A DNA stretch of 64,000 bases from the NCBI RefSeq assembly GCF_019263805.1, contig NZ_CP079195.1, forward strand, positions 313,501 through 377,500, given 5' to 3'. Under the pieces are notes generated by a model that saw nothing but the letters and a program-made list of their open reading frames with translations, was not told the DNA's origin and made no database searches. This DNA comes from Polaribacter sp. NJDZ03. Lineage in GTDB: Bacteria > Bacteroidota > Bacteroidia > Flavobacteriales > Flavobacteriaceae. Below, piece after piece: positions 9,604 to 17,714 of this stretch. A program made the position numbers and the translations under genes. Within the stretch, counting starts at the first letter, position 1. Each line of letters starts with the position of its first letter.

Positions 9604-10122
9604 ATAGTTGTTTTTTAATTATTTGTTGTTATATTATTTTAAGAAATATAAAATTTTATTAAAAGATTTCTCTTCTTAAATAGAAATCAATTTTGTTAAT
9701 CGACTTCAATAATATAAAAATTAACGATGGATTCAAAATTACATAAAATTAGAATTAAAATAGCGCTTTTTTTCTATTGAGATTTAAAAAGAGAGTACAA
9801 GAAATTAATCTTGAATTTATTTTTAAAAAGGTGTTTTTTCTCTAGAACAAATTACTATGCTGCCTAAAAAATATAAAATTTGTAGTAGCTAAATGTTTTT
9901 TATTGCTTTTGATGGTTATTTTCTTTATTAAATTTAGTATTGGGTAGAATACATTTAATTATTTTATGAAAAAACAGGTGTTATAATAACTAATAACGCA
10001 AATTAAAGACGTTATATATATAAGAAAACAATATTCTTTTAGAATTATTAGAACATATCTTATTGGTTAAAAAACTTTTAAATTTTAATAAAAATATTAA
10101 TTAGGTAGATTACTTTTACTTA
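9604..10122. other. Intergenic gap of about 520 bp between priA and the KtrB-like gene
   Basis: This AT-rich divergent gap has no open frame of note on either strand. A near match to the -7 box (TACTTTTA) lies about 10 nt before the transporter gene. I see nothing else I can support. Confidence 0.45.
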
Positions 10123-11871
10123 ATGAATTTTGCTTACAAAAAAATATATAAAATTGCATTTTGGGCAAGTGTTTTAGGACTGTTTGCCTTTATATTTCAT
10201 TTTGGTTTTGATCAAAGTATATTAGTACAACAAATTATAGATGGGTTCTATTTTGTTGTAATTGCTTTAGGTTTAATGGCTACTTTTGTAAGATATTTTG
10301 CGAGTCCGCATCTCTTAAAAAGAAATGTAGCAGTATTTGATTTACTTTCTGTGGTGTATTCGTTAGGCATCTTTTATATGTATTTATTTGTAGGAGAAGC
10401 TTTTCAAACAGATTTAGTTTTAGAAAATCCGTTGTGGCTTGTTTTAGCTGTTATTTTATCATTTATTAGAGAATTTTCTGAACTGAAATTAAATTTGAAA
10501 AGAATTTACTTGAATCCTGCTCAGTTATTTATTTTAAGTTTTTTAATCATTATTTTTTTAGGTAGTTTATTGTTAATGTTGCCAAAAGCAACACACAGTG
10601 GTTTGTCTTTTATAAATGCTTTATTTACGTCTGCAAGTGCTGTTTGTGTTACCGGTTTATCTGTGGTAGATACAGGAACTTATTTTACAGTATTTGGTCA
10701 ATCTATTATCCTTGTTCTTATTCAAATTGGTGGTTTAGGTATTTTAACTTTTGCCAGTTATTTTAGTTATTTTTTTAAAGGAGGTAGTACTTATGAAAAT
10801 CAACTAACTTTAAGTGAAATGACAAACTCACAAAGAATTGGTGGAGTTTTTAATACCTTAAAAAATATTATTGTAATTACTGCAACGGTAGAGTTAAGTG
10901 CAGCTTTGCTTATTTATATTTCTTTAGGAGATCAATTAATTACCAATTTTGCAGACAAATCATTTTTCTCCATTTTTCATGCTATTTCTGCTTTTTGTAA
11001 CGCTGGTTTTTCTACATTAAGTAATAGTATTTACCAAGTTGGTTTTCGTTTTAATTACCCGCTACAACTGGTTATTATTGCTACTTTTTTTTTAGGTAGT
11101 TTAGGGTTTCCTATTGTTGTAAATCTTTTAAATTATTTAAAACACGTAATTTTAAATTTTTTTAAATTTCAATCTTACAGAAAAAGGTATAAACCTTGGA
11201 TTTTAAAAATTAATAGCCGCATTAACTTAATAACCACTTTATCACTTACCTCTATTGCATTTATACTTTTCTTTATTATAGAATACCACAATACTTTAGA
11301 AGAACACTCTCTTTTTGGAAAAATGGTAAATGCTTTATTTATTGCTACAACACCAAGAACGGCAGGCTTTAACTCTGTAGACCTAAATGCTTTGGCATCA
11401 CCTACCATAATGATTACTTTTTTATTAATGTGGATTGGGGCTTCTCCTGCATCCACCGGAGGTGGAATTAAAACCAGTACTTTTGCCATTGCAATTTTAA
11501 ATATATTAAGTCTTGCAAAAGGTAAAAATAGAATAGAAGTATATCGAAGAGAAATTGCCGATATTTCGGTAAAAAGAGCATTTGCCACTATAGCACTTTC
11601 ATTAATTATAATAGGTTTGGGAGTTATGCTTATTACCATATTTAACCCCGAATTAAAATTATTAAACATCGCTTTCGAAAGTTTTTCTGCATATAGTACC
11701 GTAGGGTTAAGTTTAGGTATTACAGCAAGTCTGGGTACGGCAAGTAAAATAGTTGTAATTGCTATTATGTTTATTGGAAGAGTAAGTATGCTTTCTATAA
11801 TGGTAGCGGTTTTCAAAAAAATTAAACATAAAAATTATCGCTATCCAAGCGAAGAAATAACAATAAACTAA
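10123..11871 (+). CDS. Potassium transporter membrane subunit, TrkH/KtrB family
   Basis: This 582-residue inner-membrane protein should be the K+-conducting subunit of a Trk/Ktr system. An extra set of N-terminal hydrophobic helices (about residues 1-125) precedes the family core. The four pore-loop filters are visible: CVTGLS, CNAGFS, RTAGFN and STVGLS, each with the central glycine needed for K+ selection. Its stop is 4 nt before the start of the RCK-domain gene, so the two are one operon. The family call is strong; Na+ dependence (Ktr versus Trk) cannot be decided from sequence. Confidence 0.92.
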   Translation: MNFAYKKIYKIAFWASVLGLFAFIFHFGFDQSILVQQIIDGFYFVVIALGLMATFVRYFASPHLLKRNVAVFDLLSVVYSLGIFYMYLFVGEAFQTDLVLENPLWLVLAVILSFIREFSELKLNLKRIYLNPAQLFILSFLIIIFLGSLLLMLPKATHSGLSFINALFTSASAVCVTGLSVVDTGTYFTVFGQSIILVLIQIGGLGILTFASYFSYFFKGGSTYENQLTLSEMTNSQRIGGVFNTLKNIIVITATVELSAALLIYISLGDQLITNFADKSFFSIFHAISAFCNAGFSTLSNSIYQVGFRFNYPLQLVIIATFFLGSLGFPIVVNLLNYLKHVILNFFKFQSYRKRYKPWILKINSRINLITTLSLTSIAFILFFIIEYHNTLEEHSLFGKMVNALFIATTPRTAGFNSVDLNALASPTIMITFLLMWIGASPASTGGGIKTSTFAIAILNILSLAKGKNRIEVYRREIADISVKRAFATIALSLIIIGLGVMLITIFNPELKLLNIAFESFSAYSTVGLSLGITASLGTASKIVVIAIMFIGRVSMLSIMVAVFKKIKHKNYRYPSEEITIN

Positions 11872-11875
11872 AATT

Positions 11876-12559
11876 ATGAAGTATATTATTGTAGGACTAG
11901 GAAATTTTGGAGGGCCTTTAGCTGAGAAATTAACAACGCAAGGAAATGAAGTTATAGGAATAGACAGTAATATGGCAAAAGTAGAAATGTATAAAGAAAG
12001 AATTTCACATACTATTTGTATGGATTCTACAGATGAATCTACTGTTTCTGGGCTCCCTTTAAGTGATACAGATATTGTTATTATTGCCTTTGGCCAAGAC
12101 CAAGGTGCCAATGTAATGACAACCGCTTTGTTTAAAAATTTGCAAGTAAAACGCTTAATTAGTAGAGCAATTAATCCTTTACACGAAAAAGTTTTAAATG
12201 CCATTGGTATTGAAGAAATTGTGCATCCGGAAGAAGAATCTGCAGAACGATGGGCAAAAAAATTATGTTTAACAAACGTGGTAGATTCTTTTGAGTTAAG
12301 TGCAGATTTTAGTATTATAGAAGTAAATATTCCTACAAGATACATTGGTAGCAGTATTAAAGAAATTCAGTTGCGTAGAAAGTATAATATCTTAGCCTTA
12401 ACTACCATTAAAAAAACAAAAGTAAAAACAGTTGTAGGAAGATCTAGAAATGAAGAACAAGTACAAGGTGTTATTGCACCAGATACTGTTCTTGATGAAA
12501 ATGATATTTTAGTAATTTATGGTGCGAATAAAGATTTAAGAAACTTTACAAACCAATAA
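11876..12559 (+). CDS. Potassium channel regulatory subunit, TrkA/KtrA family
   Basis: The 227-residue protein has an RCK-N Rossmann domain (MKYIIVGLGNFGGPLAEKL, nucleotide loop GLGNFG at 7-12, acidic D30 that would bind the ribose) and a C-terminal RCK-C domain from about 140. It forms the cytoplasmic nucleotide-sensing ring on the membrane subunit encoded 4 nt upstream. With one RCK pair it is KtrA-like rather than the doubled TrkA of E. coli. Confidence 0.92.
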   Translation: MKYIIVGLGNFGGPLAEKLTTQGNEVIGIDSNMAKVEMYKERISHTICMDSTDESTVSGLPLSDTDIVIIAFGQDQGANVMTTALFKNLQVKRLISRAINPLHEKVLNAIGIEEIVHPEEESAERWAKKLCLTNVVDSFELSADFSIIEVNIPTRYIGSSIKEIQLRRKYNILALTTIKKTKVKTVVGRSRNEEQVQGVIAPDTVLDENDILVIYGANKDLRNFTNQ

Positions 12560-12592
12560 TAAACCTCAGTAATATTTATTAAAATTTTTAAA

Positions 12593-13162
12593 ATGAAAAC
12601 AAACGTTATTTACATTAAAAACATGGTTTGCCCACGTTGTATTGACGTGGTAAAAGAAATTTGTGAAGATTTAAAAATATCTGTTAAGGATATTCAATTA
12701 GGTAAATTAGAAAGTAATTTAGAAATAAATAATACGCTAAAATTATTGTTGAGTGCACGTTTAAAGGAAAGAGGTTTTGAACTTTTAGAAGATAAAAGTC
12801 AAAAAATGATTACTCAGATAAAAGCGTTAATTGTAGCTCAAATTCATCATTCTAAAGAACCTTTAACCATTAATTTTTCTGATTATATTGCTGATAAATT
12901 ACAACATGAATATGCTTCTCTTAGCAGACTTTTTTCTTCTGTAGAAGGAATTACTATTGAGAAATTTATTTTAAAGCAAAAAATAGAACACGTAAAAGAA
13001 CTTCTTTTTTACAAAGAATATACGTTATCGGAAATTGCCTTTCAAATGAATTATAGCAGTGTGGCACACCTTTCTGCTCAGTTTAAAAAAGAAACAGGCA
13101 TGTCTCCTTCTCAGTTTAAAAAGATGAAAGACCCCAATCATCAACCGTTAGATAGTCTTTAA
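12593..13162 (+). CDS. AraC-type regulator with N-terminal HMA-like metal-binding domain
   Basis: The protein has 189 residues. Residues 1-70 look like a heavy-metal-associated domain: VIYIKNMVCPRCIDVVKEI has a CPRC pair (C13, C16) in the position of the MxCxxC metal site, and LKERGFELLED fits its last helix and strand. Residues about 85-185 are an AraC-type double helix-turn-helix with LSEIAFQMNYSSVAHLSAQFKKETGMSPSQFK. It lies 105 nt upstream of the CopA gene in the same direction. I infer a copper- or silver-responsive activator of the pump. The HMA domain is diverged, and metal binding is not proven. Confidence 0.82.
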   Translation: MKTNVIYIKNMVCPRCIDVVKEICEDLKISVKDIQLGKLESNLEINNTLKLLLSARLKERGFELLEDKSQKMITQIKALIVAQIHHSKEPLTINFSDYIADKLQHEYASLSRLFSSVEGITIEKFILKQKIEHVKELLFYKEYTLSEIAFQMNYSSVAHLSAQFKKETGMSPSQFKKMKDPNHQPLDSL

Positions 13163-13173
13163 AGTTAAAAATC

Positions 13174-13186
13174 ATTATGGCATAAT
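13174..13186. promoter_or_regulatory. Small palindrome upstream of copA, possible operator
   Basis: ATTATG-G-CATAAT is a perfect 6+1+6 palindrome, flanked by a wider ATCATT...AATGAT pair (13171-13176 and 13193-13198). It lies about 50 nt upstream of the copA -7 box. It is a possible site for the adjacent AraC-type regulator, though AraC proteins often use direct repeats; the link is an inference. Confidence 0.3.
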
Positions 13187-13236
13187 TATACAAATGATAG
13201 TAGGAATTGTGTAACCTTTTATGCAAACAGTAACTG

Positions 13237-13244
13237 TATTTTTG
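13237..13244 (+). promoter_or_regulatory. Promoter -7 box for copA
   Basis: TATTTTTG matches TAnnTTTG, 24 nt before the copA ATG. A TTG at 13207-13209 lies 27 nt upstream, farther than the usual -33 spacing, which would fit an activator-dependent promoter. Confidence 0.5.
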
Positions 13245-13267
13245 TGATACAATAAATTGATGATAGC

Positions 13268-15481
13268 ATGAAAGAACAATATAAAGTAGCTGGAATGACT
13301 TGTGCGTCGTGTGCAATTAGTATAGAATCTTATTTAAAACCACAGAAAGGGATTTTGGAAGTTGCTGTAAATTACCCAAATCAATCGGTAACCATAAAGT
13401 ACGATGAAAATACTATTTCACTTGAAACAATTTCTAAAAAAGTAAAGGAAATAGGTTTTAAACTAATTACAGGAAATAGGAAAGACACTAAAAAGGAGTT
13501 TGAAATATTAGAGAAAAAAAGATTGATTTCCCTTAAAAGGAAGTTGATTTTCGCTGCTATATTTTCTGTACCTATTTTTATCATGTCTATGTTTCTTATG
13601 GGAAAAATACCTTATGAAAACTGGATTATGATGCTACTTGCACTGCCTGTTTTATTTTATAGTGGATCAGAATTTTATACGATTGCTTGGAAAAGGTTAA
13701 AGAAGTTTTCCACAAATATGGATACACTTGTGGCATTAAGTACCGGAATTGCATTTTTATTCAGTGTTTTTAATACCATAAATCCGCAATATTTTTTAAG
13801 TAAAGGACTTGTGCCGCATGTGTATTTCGAATCGGCAGTAATTATTATAACCTTAATTCTATTAGGACGTTTTTTTGAAGAAAAAGCAAAAAGTAAAACA
13901 TCTTCAGCCATTAAGAAATTAATGGGTTTACAACCTAAAAAAGTAACAGCTATTAGAAATGGAGAAGAAAAAGTAATTACGTATGATGAAATTTTAAAAG
14001 GAGAACTGATCATTTTAAAACCAGGAGATAAAATTCCTGTAGATGGAAAAGTAAAAAAAGGAATCTCTTTTATTGATGAAAGCATGATTTCTGGAGAACC
14101 GATTCCTGTTGAAAAAATAAAAGGAAGTAAAGTGTTTGCTGGTACCATTAATCAAAAAGGATCTTTAAGAATTATTGCCAATAAAATTGGTGATGAAACT
14201 TTGCTTTCTCAAATAATTAAATTAGTAGAAGAAGCGCAATCTAGCAAACCAACCATTCAAAAAATGGCAGATAAAATTGCAGGAATTTTTGTTCCGGTTG
14301 TAATTAGTTTGGCTTTAATTACTGCTGTTTTATGGTATTTATTAGGTCCAGAACCATCATTAACGTACGCATTACTAACGCCAATTACGGTTCTAATAAT
14401 TGCTTGTCCGTGTGCGCTAGGTTTGGCAACGCCAACAGCTTTAATGGTAGGAATAGGAAAAGGAGCACAGCAAGGAATTTTAATTAAAGACGCACAAGCG
14501 CTAGAAACAGCATATAAAATTGATACTTTAATTTTAGATAAAACAGGTACTATAACAGAAGGGAAACCAAAAGTAACCGATTTAATTTGGGATAAAAACA
14601 CTTCATCCACCGAATTACAAAAAGTAGTTTTGGCGATAGAAACACAGTCAGAACATCCTATTGCAGAAGCAATTGTAGCTTATTTAAAAGAGTTAGATAC
14701 TAAAAGTGTTGCTATCGATTCTTTCTTAAGTATCACTGGTTTAGGCGCAGAAGCAAAATTTAATGAAGAACTCTATTACATAGGTAATGAAAGTTTAATG
14801 CTTCAAAAGGATATTACAATTCCGATTGATTTAAACACAAAAGCAAACGAATTAAAAATAGAAGCTAAAACGGTCGTTTATGTAGCGCATCAAAATAATG
14901 TTGTGGGTATTATTGCAGTGGCCGATAAAGTAAAAGAAACAACACTTGCAGCCATTCAAAAATTACAGCAAATGGGTATCGATATATACATGCTTACGGG
15001 TGATAATGAACAAACGGCAAAAGCTATTTCCAACAAAGTTGGGATAAAAAACTATAAAGCCAATGTAATGCCAGCAGACAAAGGTGCTTTTGTTAAAGAA
15101 CTACAAGCACAGGGAAAAATTGTAGCAATGGCGGGAGACGGTATAAACGATTCTCATGCTTTGGCACAAGCTAATGTTGGTATTGCCATGGGAAGCGGAA
15201 CAGATATTGCTATGGAAAGTGCTGGAATTACCTTAATGCATTCCGATTTAAAACAGATTTCTAAAGCCATTTTATTGTCTAAAGAAACGATGAAAACTAT
15301 AAAACAGAACTTATTCTGGGCATTTATTTATAATATTATTGCAATACCAATTGCTGCAGGAGCGTTATATCCTATCAATGGTTTTTTATTAAACCCAATG
15401 ATTGCGGGTGCAGCCATGTCTATGAGTTCTATTTCTGTACTCTCTAACAGTTTAAGATTAAAAAATAAAAAATTAAATTAA
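13268..15481 (+). CDS. copA: Copper-exporting P1B-type ATPase
   Basis: This 737-residue inner-membrane ATPase pumps Cu+ out of the cytoplasm. It has one N-terminal HMA domain with MTCASC (C12, C15), the actuator SGEP motif (275-278), the transmembrane metal site CPC (380-382), the phosphorylated DKTGT (D424), the SEHP motif (461-464), TGDN (577) and GDGIND (623-628). MSMSSISV in the last helix is the Cu+-ATPase signature. One HMA domain is common in this phylum. It is followed 11 nt later by a small HMA protein. Confidence 0.95.
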   Translation: MKEQYKVAGMTCASCAISIESYLKPQKGILEVAVNYPNQSVTIKYDENTISLETISKKVKEIGFKLITGNRKDTKKEFEILEKKRLISLKRKLIFAAIFSVPIFIMSMFLMGKIPYENWIMMLLALPVLFYSGSEFYTIAWKRLKKFSTNMDTLVALSTGIAFLFSVFNTINPQYFLSKGLVPHVYFESAVIIITLILLGRFFEEKAKSKTSSAIKKLMGLQPKKVTAIRNGEEKVITYDEILKGELIILKPGDKIPVDGKVKKGISFIDESMISGEPIPVEKIKGSKVFAGTINQKGSLRIIANKIGDETLLSQIIKLVEEAQSSKPTIQKMADKIAGIFVPVVISLALITAVLWYLLGPEPSLTYALLTPITVLIIACPCALGLATPTALMVGIGKGAQQGILIKDAQALETAYKIDTLILDKTGTITEGKPKVTDLIWDKNTSSTELQKVVLAIETQSEHPIAEAIVAYLKELDTKSVAIDSFLSITGLGAEAKFNEELYYIGNESLMLQKDITIPIDLNTKANELKIEAKTVVYVAHQNNVVGIIAVADKVKETTLAAIQKLQQMGIDIYMLTGDNEQTAKAISNKVGIKNYKANVMPADKGAFVKELQAQGKIVAMAGDGINDSHALAQANVGIAMGSGTDIAMESAGITLMHSDLKQISKAILLSKETMKTIKQNLFWAFIYNIIAIPIAAGALYPINGFLLNPMIAGAAMSMSSISVLSNSLRLKNKKLN

Positions 15482-15492
15482 AAATAAAAATT

Positions 15493-15705
15493 ATGACAAC
15501 CGTAAAATACAAAACAAATATTCATTGTGGTAGCTGCATTAAATCTGTAACACCTGTGCTAAACGATTTAGATAACTTAGATTTTTGGAAAGTAGATTTA
15601 GAGCATGATGATAAAGTTTTAGAAGTAAAATTAGATGATGAAGATAAAGAGAGTGTTTTAAAAGCTGTTAAAAGTGCTGGTTTTGAAATTGAAGAAATTC
15701 AATAA
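15493..15705 (+). CDS. Small heavy-metal-associated protein, CopZ-like
   Basis: The 70-residue protein is a single HMA domain. The metal site is IHCGSC (C12, C15) rather than the usual MxCxxC, with an H just before the first Cys. The C-terminal GFEIEEIQ matches the final strand. It probably carries Cu+ to the CopA gene product encoded 11 nt upstream. It is unusually acidic in its second half (LDDEDKES). Confidence 0.85.
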   Translation: MTTVKYKTNIHCGSCIKSVTPVLNDLDNLDFWKVDLEHDDKVLEVKLDDEDKESVLKAVKSAGFEIEEIQ

Positions 15706-15749
15706 ATAAGTAGTTTGCACAAACATCTTTATTATAATTTACATATTAT

Positions 15750-15795
15750 AAAGCTCAAAACACTAATTTATGGTGTTTTGAGCTTTACTTTTTTT
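15750..15795 (+). terminator. Terminator after the copper block
   Basis: A perfect 14-bp inverted repeat (AAAGCTCAAAACAC / GTGTTTTGAGCTTT) at 15750-15763 and 15773-15786 is followed by a T-rich tract. Confidence 0.9.
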
Positions 15796-15837
15796 AGTAT
15801 TAAATTTCAAGCTGAAGGAAATTGTAAATAACAATAT

Positions 15838-15869
15838 CTCTTATAAAAATAGGTGTGTTTTTATAAGAG
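15838..15869. other. Perfect 12-bp inverted repeat
   Basis: CTCTTATAAAAA / TTTTTATAAGAG with an 8-nt loop lies alone in the gap downstream of the copper terminator. A second terminator or a protein-binding palindrome is possible; there is no clear transcript to assign. Confidence 0.4.
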
Positions 15870-15897
15870 TTACAGAAAGGTATAATAGTAAGATATC

Positions 15898-16085
15898 TAT
15901 TGTAATACTGGAGAAGTAATTCATTTACCAAAGAAAATAAGCTGATTTAAAGTCTGAGAAATTTCTTTAGATTGATTCAAAAAGGTTTTATGTAATAGAT
16001 ATTAAAAACCAAGACGGGATGCGTAATTTTTGATAGGTATGAGTTTGATGCTTTTTTTATGACTCTAAAGGAGGTGAGTGATTAA
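15898..16085 (+). pseudogene. Decayed coding remnant of unknown family
   Basis: Three frame segments read like pieces of one protein broken by stops and frameshifts: NTGEVIHLPKKIS (from about 15898), then FYVIDIKNQDG (about 15986-16018), then FDRYEFDAFFMTLKEVSD ending in TAA at 16083-16085. Codon choice looks coding and no start codon is available. I do not recognise the family. This could be chance, but it explains an otherwise empty gap. Confidence 0.3.
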
Positions 16086-16137
16086 ATACAGATAATGAGG
16101 GGGTATAATAAATTAAATATTAGTTATTAAAAAAATT

Positions 16138-16180
16138 AAACCTCTAAAAATTGAATTGAATTTCAGTTTTAGAGGTTTTT
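16138..16180 (-). terminator. Terminator of the FAD reductase gene
   Basis: AAACCTCTAAAA / TTTTAGAGGTTT form a 12-bp stem around a 17-nt internal region. The A-rich left flank gives a U-run on the minus strand, right after the stop at 16202. Confidence 0.8.
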
Positions 16181-16201
16181 ATTTAGATTGTATTATAAAA
16201 T

Positions 16202-17311
16202 TTAATTTTTTTCAAGTCCATATTCACCGGATATAGAACGGATAATTCTATCATTAGAACGCAGTCTCATTGATAGTAATGCTATATCCATTACAACATC
16301 ATTATTAGAGTACTTAAATATTTTTTCTTGTGCACTTTTAGAGCGCTTATAGTTTGCTGAAAATCTATTTTTCCATTCAGTTTCATATTCACTTAAAAAA
16401 TTGATATTTTGTTCTTGTAAAGATTTATGTATAGCCTTGCTTGCCATTATAGCCGCTTCAAAAATAAACTTGTAACCTTCTCCAACAATAGGGTTTACTT
16501 GAGAAACACTATCACCTACACAAACTAAGTTATTAATTACAAATTTTTCTAAGACGGGGGTAATTGGTACGCTAGCACCTTCTACTTTGTCATTATCTTT
16601 TCTAACTAATTTTTTAATTAATGGTAAGTTTAAAACCTCATTTAACCTAGGTTTTAAATTTTTTATAATGGCTTCATTGTAGGTTCCAAAACCAATAATT
16701 GCTCTTTTATTTTTTAATGGAAAAATCCACCCATAACCACCTTGATAATCTTTACCACTTAAAAGATACATTTTATTTGATTCTCCTAAATACTCAACAT
16801 TATATTCAACTCCAGTTGCTAGTTTTCCTTTCTTTTGTCTTAATCCTATTTTTTTACTAATAATTCCATTTGTACCAGATGCGTCCACAATAATTTTTCC
16901 AAAATATTGGTTTTCATTTTTATCTGTAACACAGGTAAATAGCCCCGCATCATCTTTTAAAACATCTTTAATATGAACTTCAGTTTTTATGGTTACGTAG
17001 TTTGTGTCTAAAGAATTAATAAGTTCTTCATGCAGTTTCTTTTTGTCTAAAACATACATATTAATGTTTTTAATTTCTCTTTTTACCCTTTTAGATTGAA
17101 AAACGAGTGTATCTATTTGTTGTGCTACAACTTCTGTAGATAAATTGAAATCTTCTAAATTTATAAAACTACCAAGTGTGTTAAAAGAAAACTCTAATAA
17201 ATTATCTTTTCTATCTAAAATAAGTGTTTTTTGTTTAAAATTACCAAGCTCTCTAGCTAACATTAAACCAGCAGTACCACCACCAACAATAACTACATCA
17301 AAATTATTCAT
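16202..17311 (-). CDS. Geranylgeranyl reductase-like FAD-dependent oxidoreductase
   Basis: The 369-residue protein starts with the FAD-binding Rossmann motif VVIVGGGTAGLMLARE (residues 6-21). Later blocks are VDASGTNGIISKKIGL, a GYGWIFPL substrate-domain strand, and the second FAD motif VCVGDSVSQVNPIVGEGYKF. This order fits the geranylgeranyl reductase / p-hydroxybenzoate hydroxylase superfamily, also related to lycopene cyclases. The substrate may be an isoprenoid lipid, but nothing nearby confirms it. It is a lone gene between two gaps. Confidence 0.75.
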   Translation of the reverse strand: MNNFDVVIVGGGTAGLMLARELGNFKQKTLILDRKDNLLEFSFNTLGSFINLEDFNLSTEVVAQQIDTLVFQSKRVKREIKNINMYVLDKKKLHEELINSLDTNYVTIKTEVHIKDVLKDDAGLFTCVTDKNENQYFGKIIVDASGTNGIISKKIGLRQKKGKLATGVEYNVEYLGESNKMYLLSGKDYQGGYGWIFPLKNKRAIIGFGTYNEAIIKNLKPRLNEVLNLPLIKKLVRKDNDKVEGASVPITPVLEKFVINNLVCVGDSVSQVNPIVGEGYKFIFEAAIMASKAIHKSLQEQNINFLSEYETEWKNRFSANYKRSKSAQEKIFKYSNNDVVMDIALLSMRLRSNDRIIRSISGEYGLEKN

Positions 17312-17603
17312 AGACTTTTAAATATTGGTGTAAAATAATTCTATTTTAATTATAATAAAAATAAAATAGATAAAATAAAGATTTTAATATATGAGTTTTA
17401 TAGAGTGCTAGTTTGTTTATAGTTAGTAGTTTAAATGAGTTCTTAGATACTAGTTATTTTTTAATGTAACGTTAGTTTTTGTTCTTATGGAAGAAGGAGA
17501 GGTTAAGTATTAAAATTAGATTATAGAACCGTTTTAAAAAGTGATTTTACTTTTTTTTAAGGTTTAATAATAAATAGAATTTATATGAGTCTTTTGTTTT
17601 TAA
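17312..17603. other. AT-rich spacer
   Basis: This spacer lies between the start of the FAD reductase gene and structured repeat copy 1. No gene, clear promoter box or repeat was seen in it. Confidence 0.4.
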
Positions 17604-17700
17604 ATAAAGTGAACAAACAAGTTTAGCCCTGATTGAAACGACATCCTTTTTTTTAGGGACGAAAAAAAAGATATAGTGGAAAGCAGGAAATAGCTTCTAA
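17604..17700 (-). repeat. Structured intergenic repeat, copy 1 (after oxyR)
   Basis: On the plus strand it reads TTTAGCCCTGATTGAAACG, then ACATCC, a T8/A8 hairpin, GATATAGTGG, AAGCAGG and TAGCTT. The outer CCTG/CAGG pairs and the ATCC-TTTT/AAAA-GAT helix with one bulged C are shared with copies at 20872-21024 and 51671-51765. It sits 14 nt after the oxyR stop; strand is given as that of the adjacent gene. I recall similar sequences in many Flavobacteriia genomes but cannot check a named family. Confidence 0.75.
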
Positions 17701-17714
17701 AAAAGAATTTTAAA

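Noticed and set aside
10100..10122. TACTTTTA as the promoter of the KtrB-like gene
   Set aside because: It differs from TAnnTTTG at the last base and lies too close to the ATG to be reported as a confident promoter.
11175..12345. Long minus-strand reading frames of about 210 codons across the KtrB/KtrA genes
   Set aside because: They are antisense shadows: the plus strand encodes clear KtrB and KtrA proteins with all motifs, and the antisense peptides have no recognisable domains.
16066..16080. AAAGGAGGTGAG, a perfect anti-SD match in the gap after the copper block
   Set aside because: No start codon with a usable frame follows. The bases are better explained as codons of a decayed reading frame (…LKEVSD) ending in TAA at 16083-16085.
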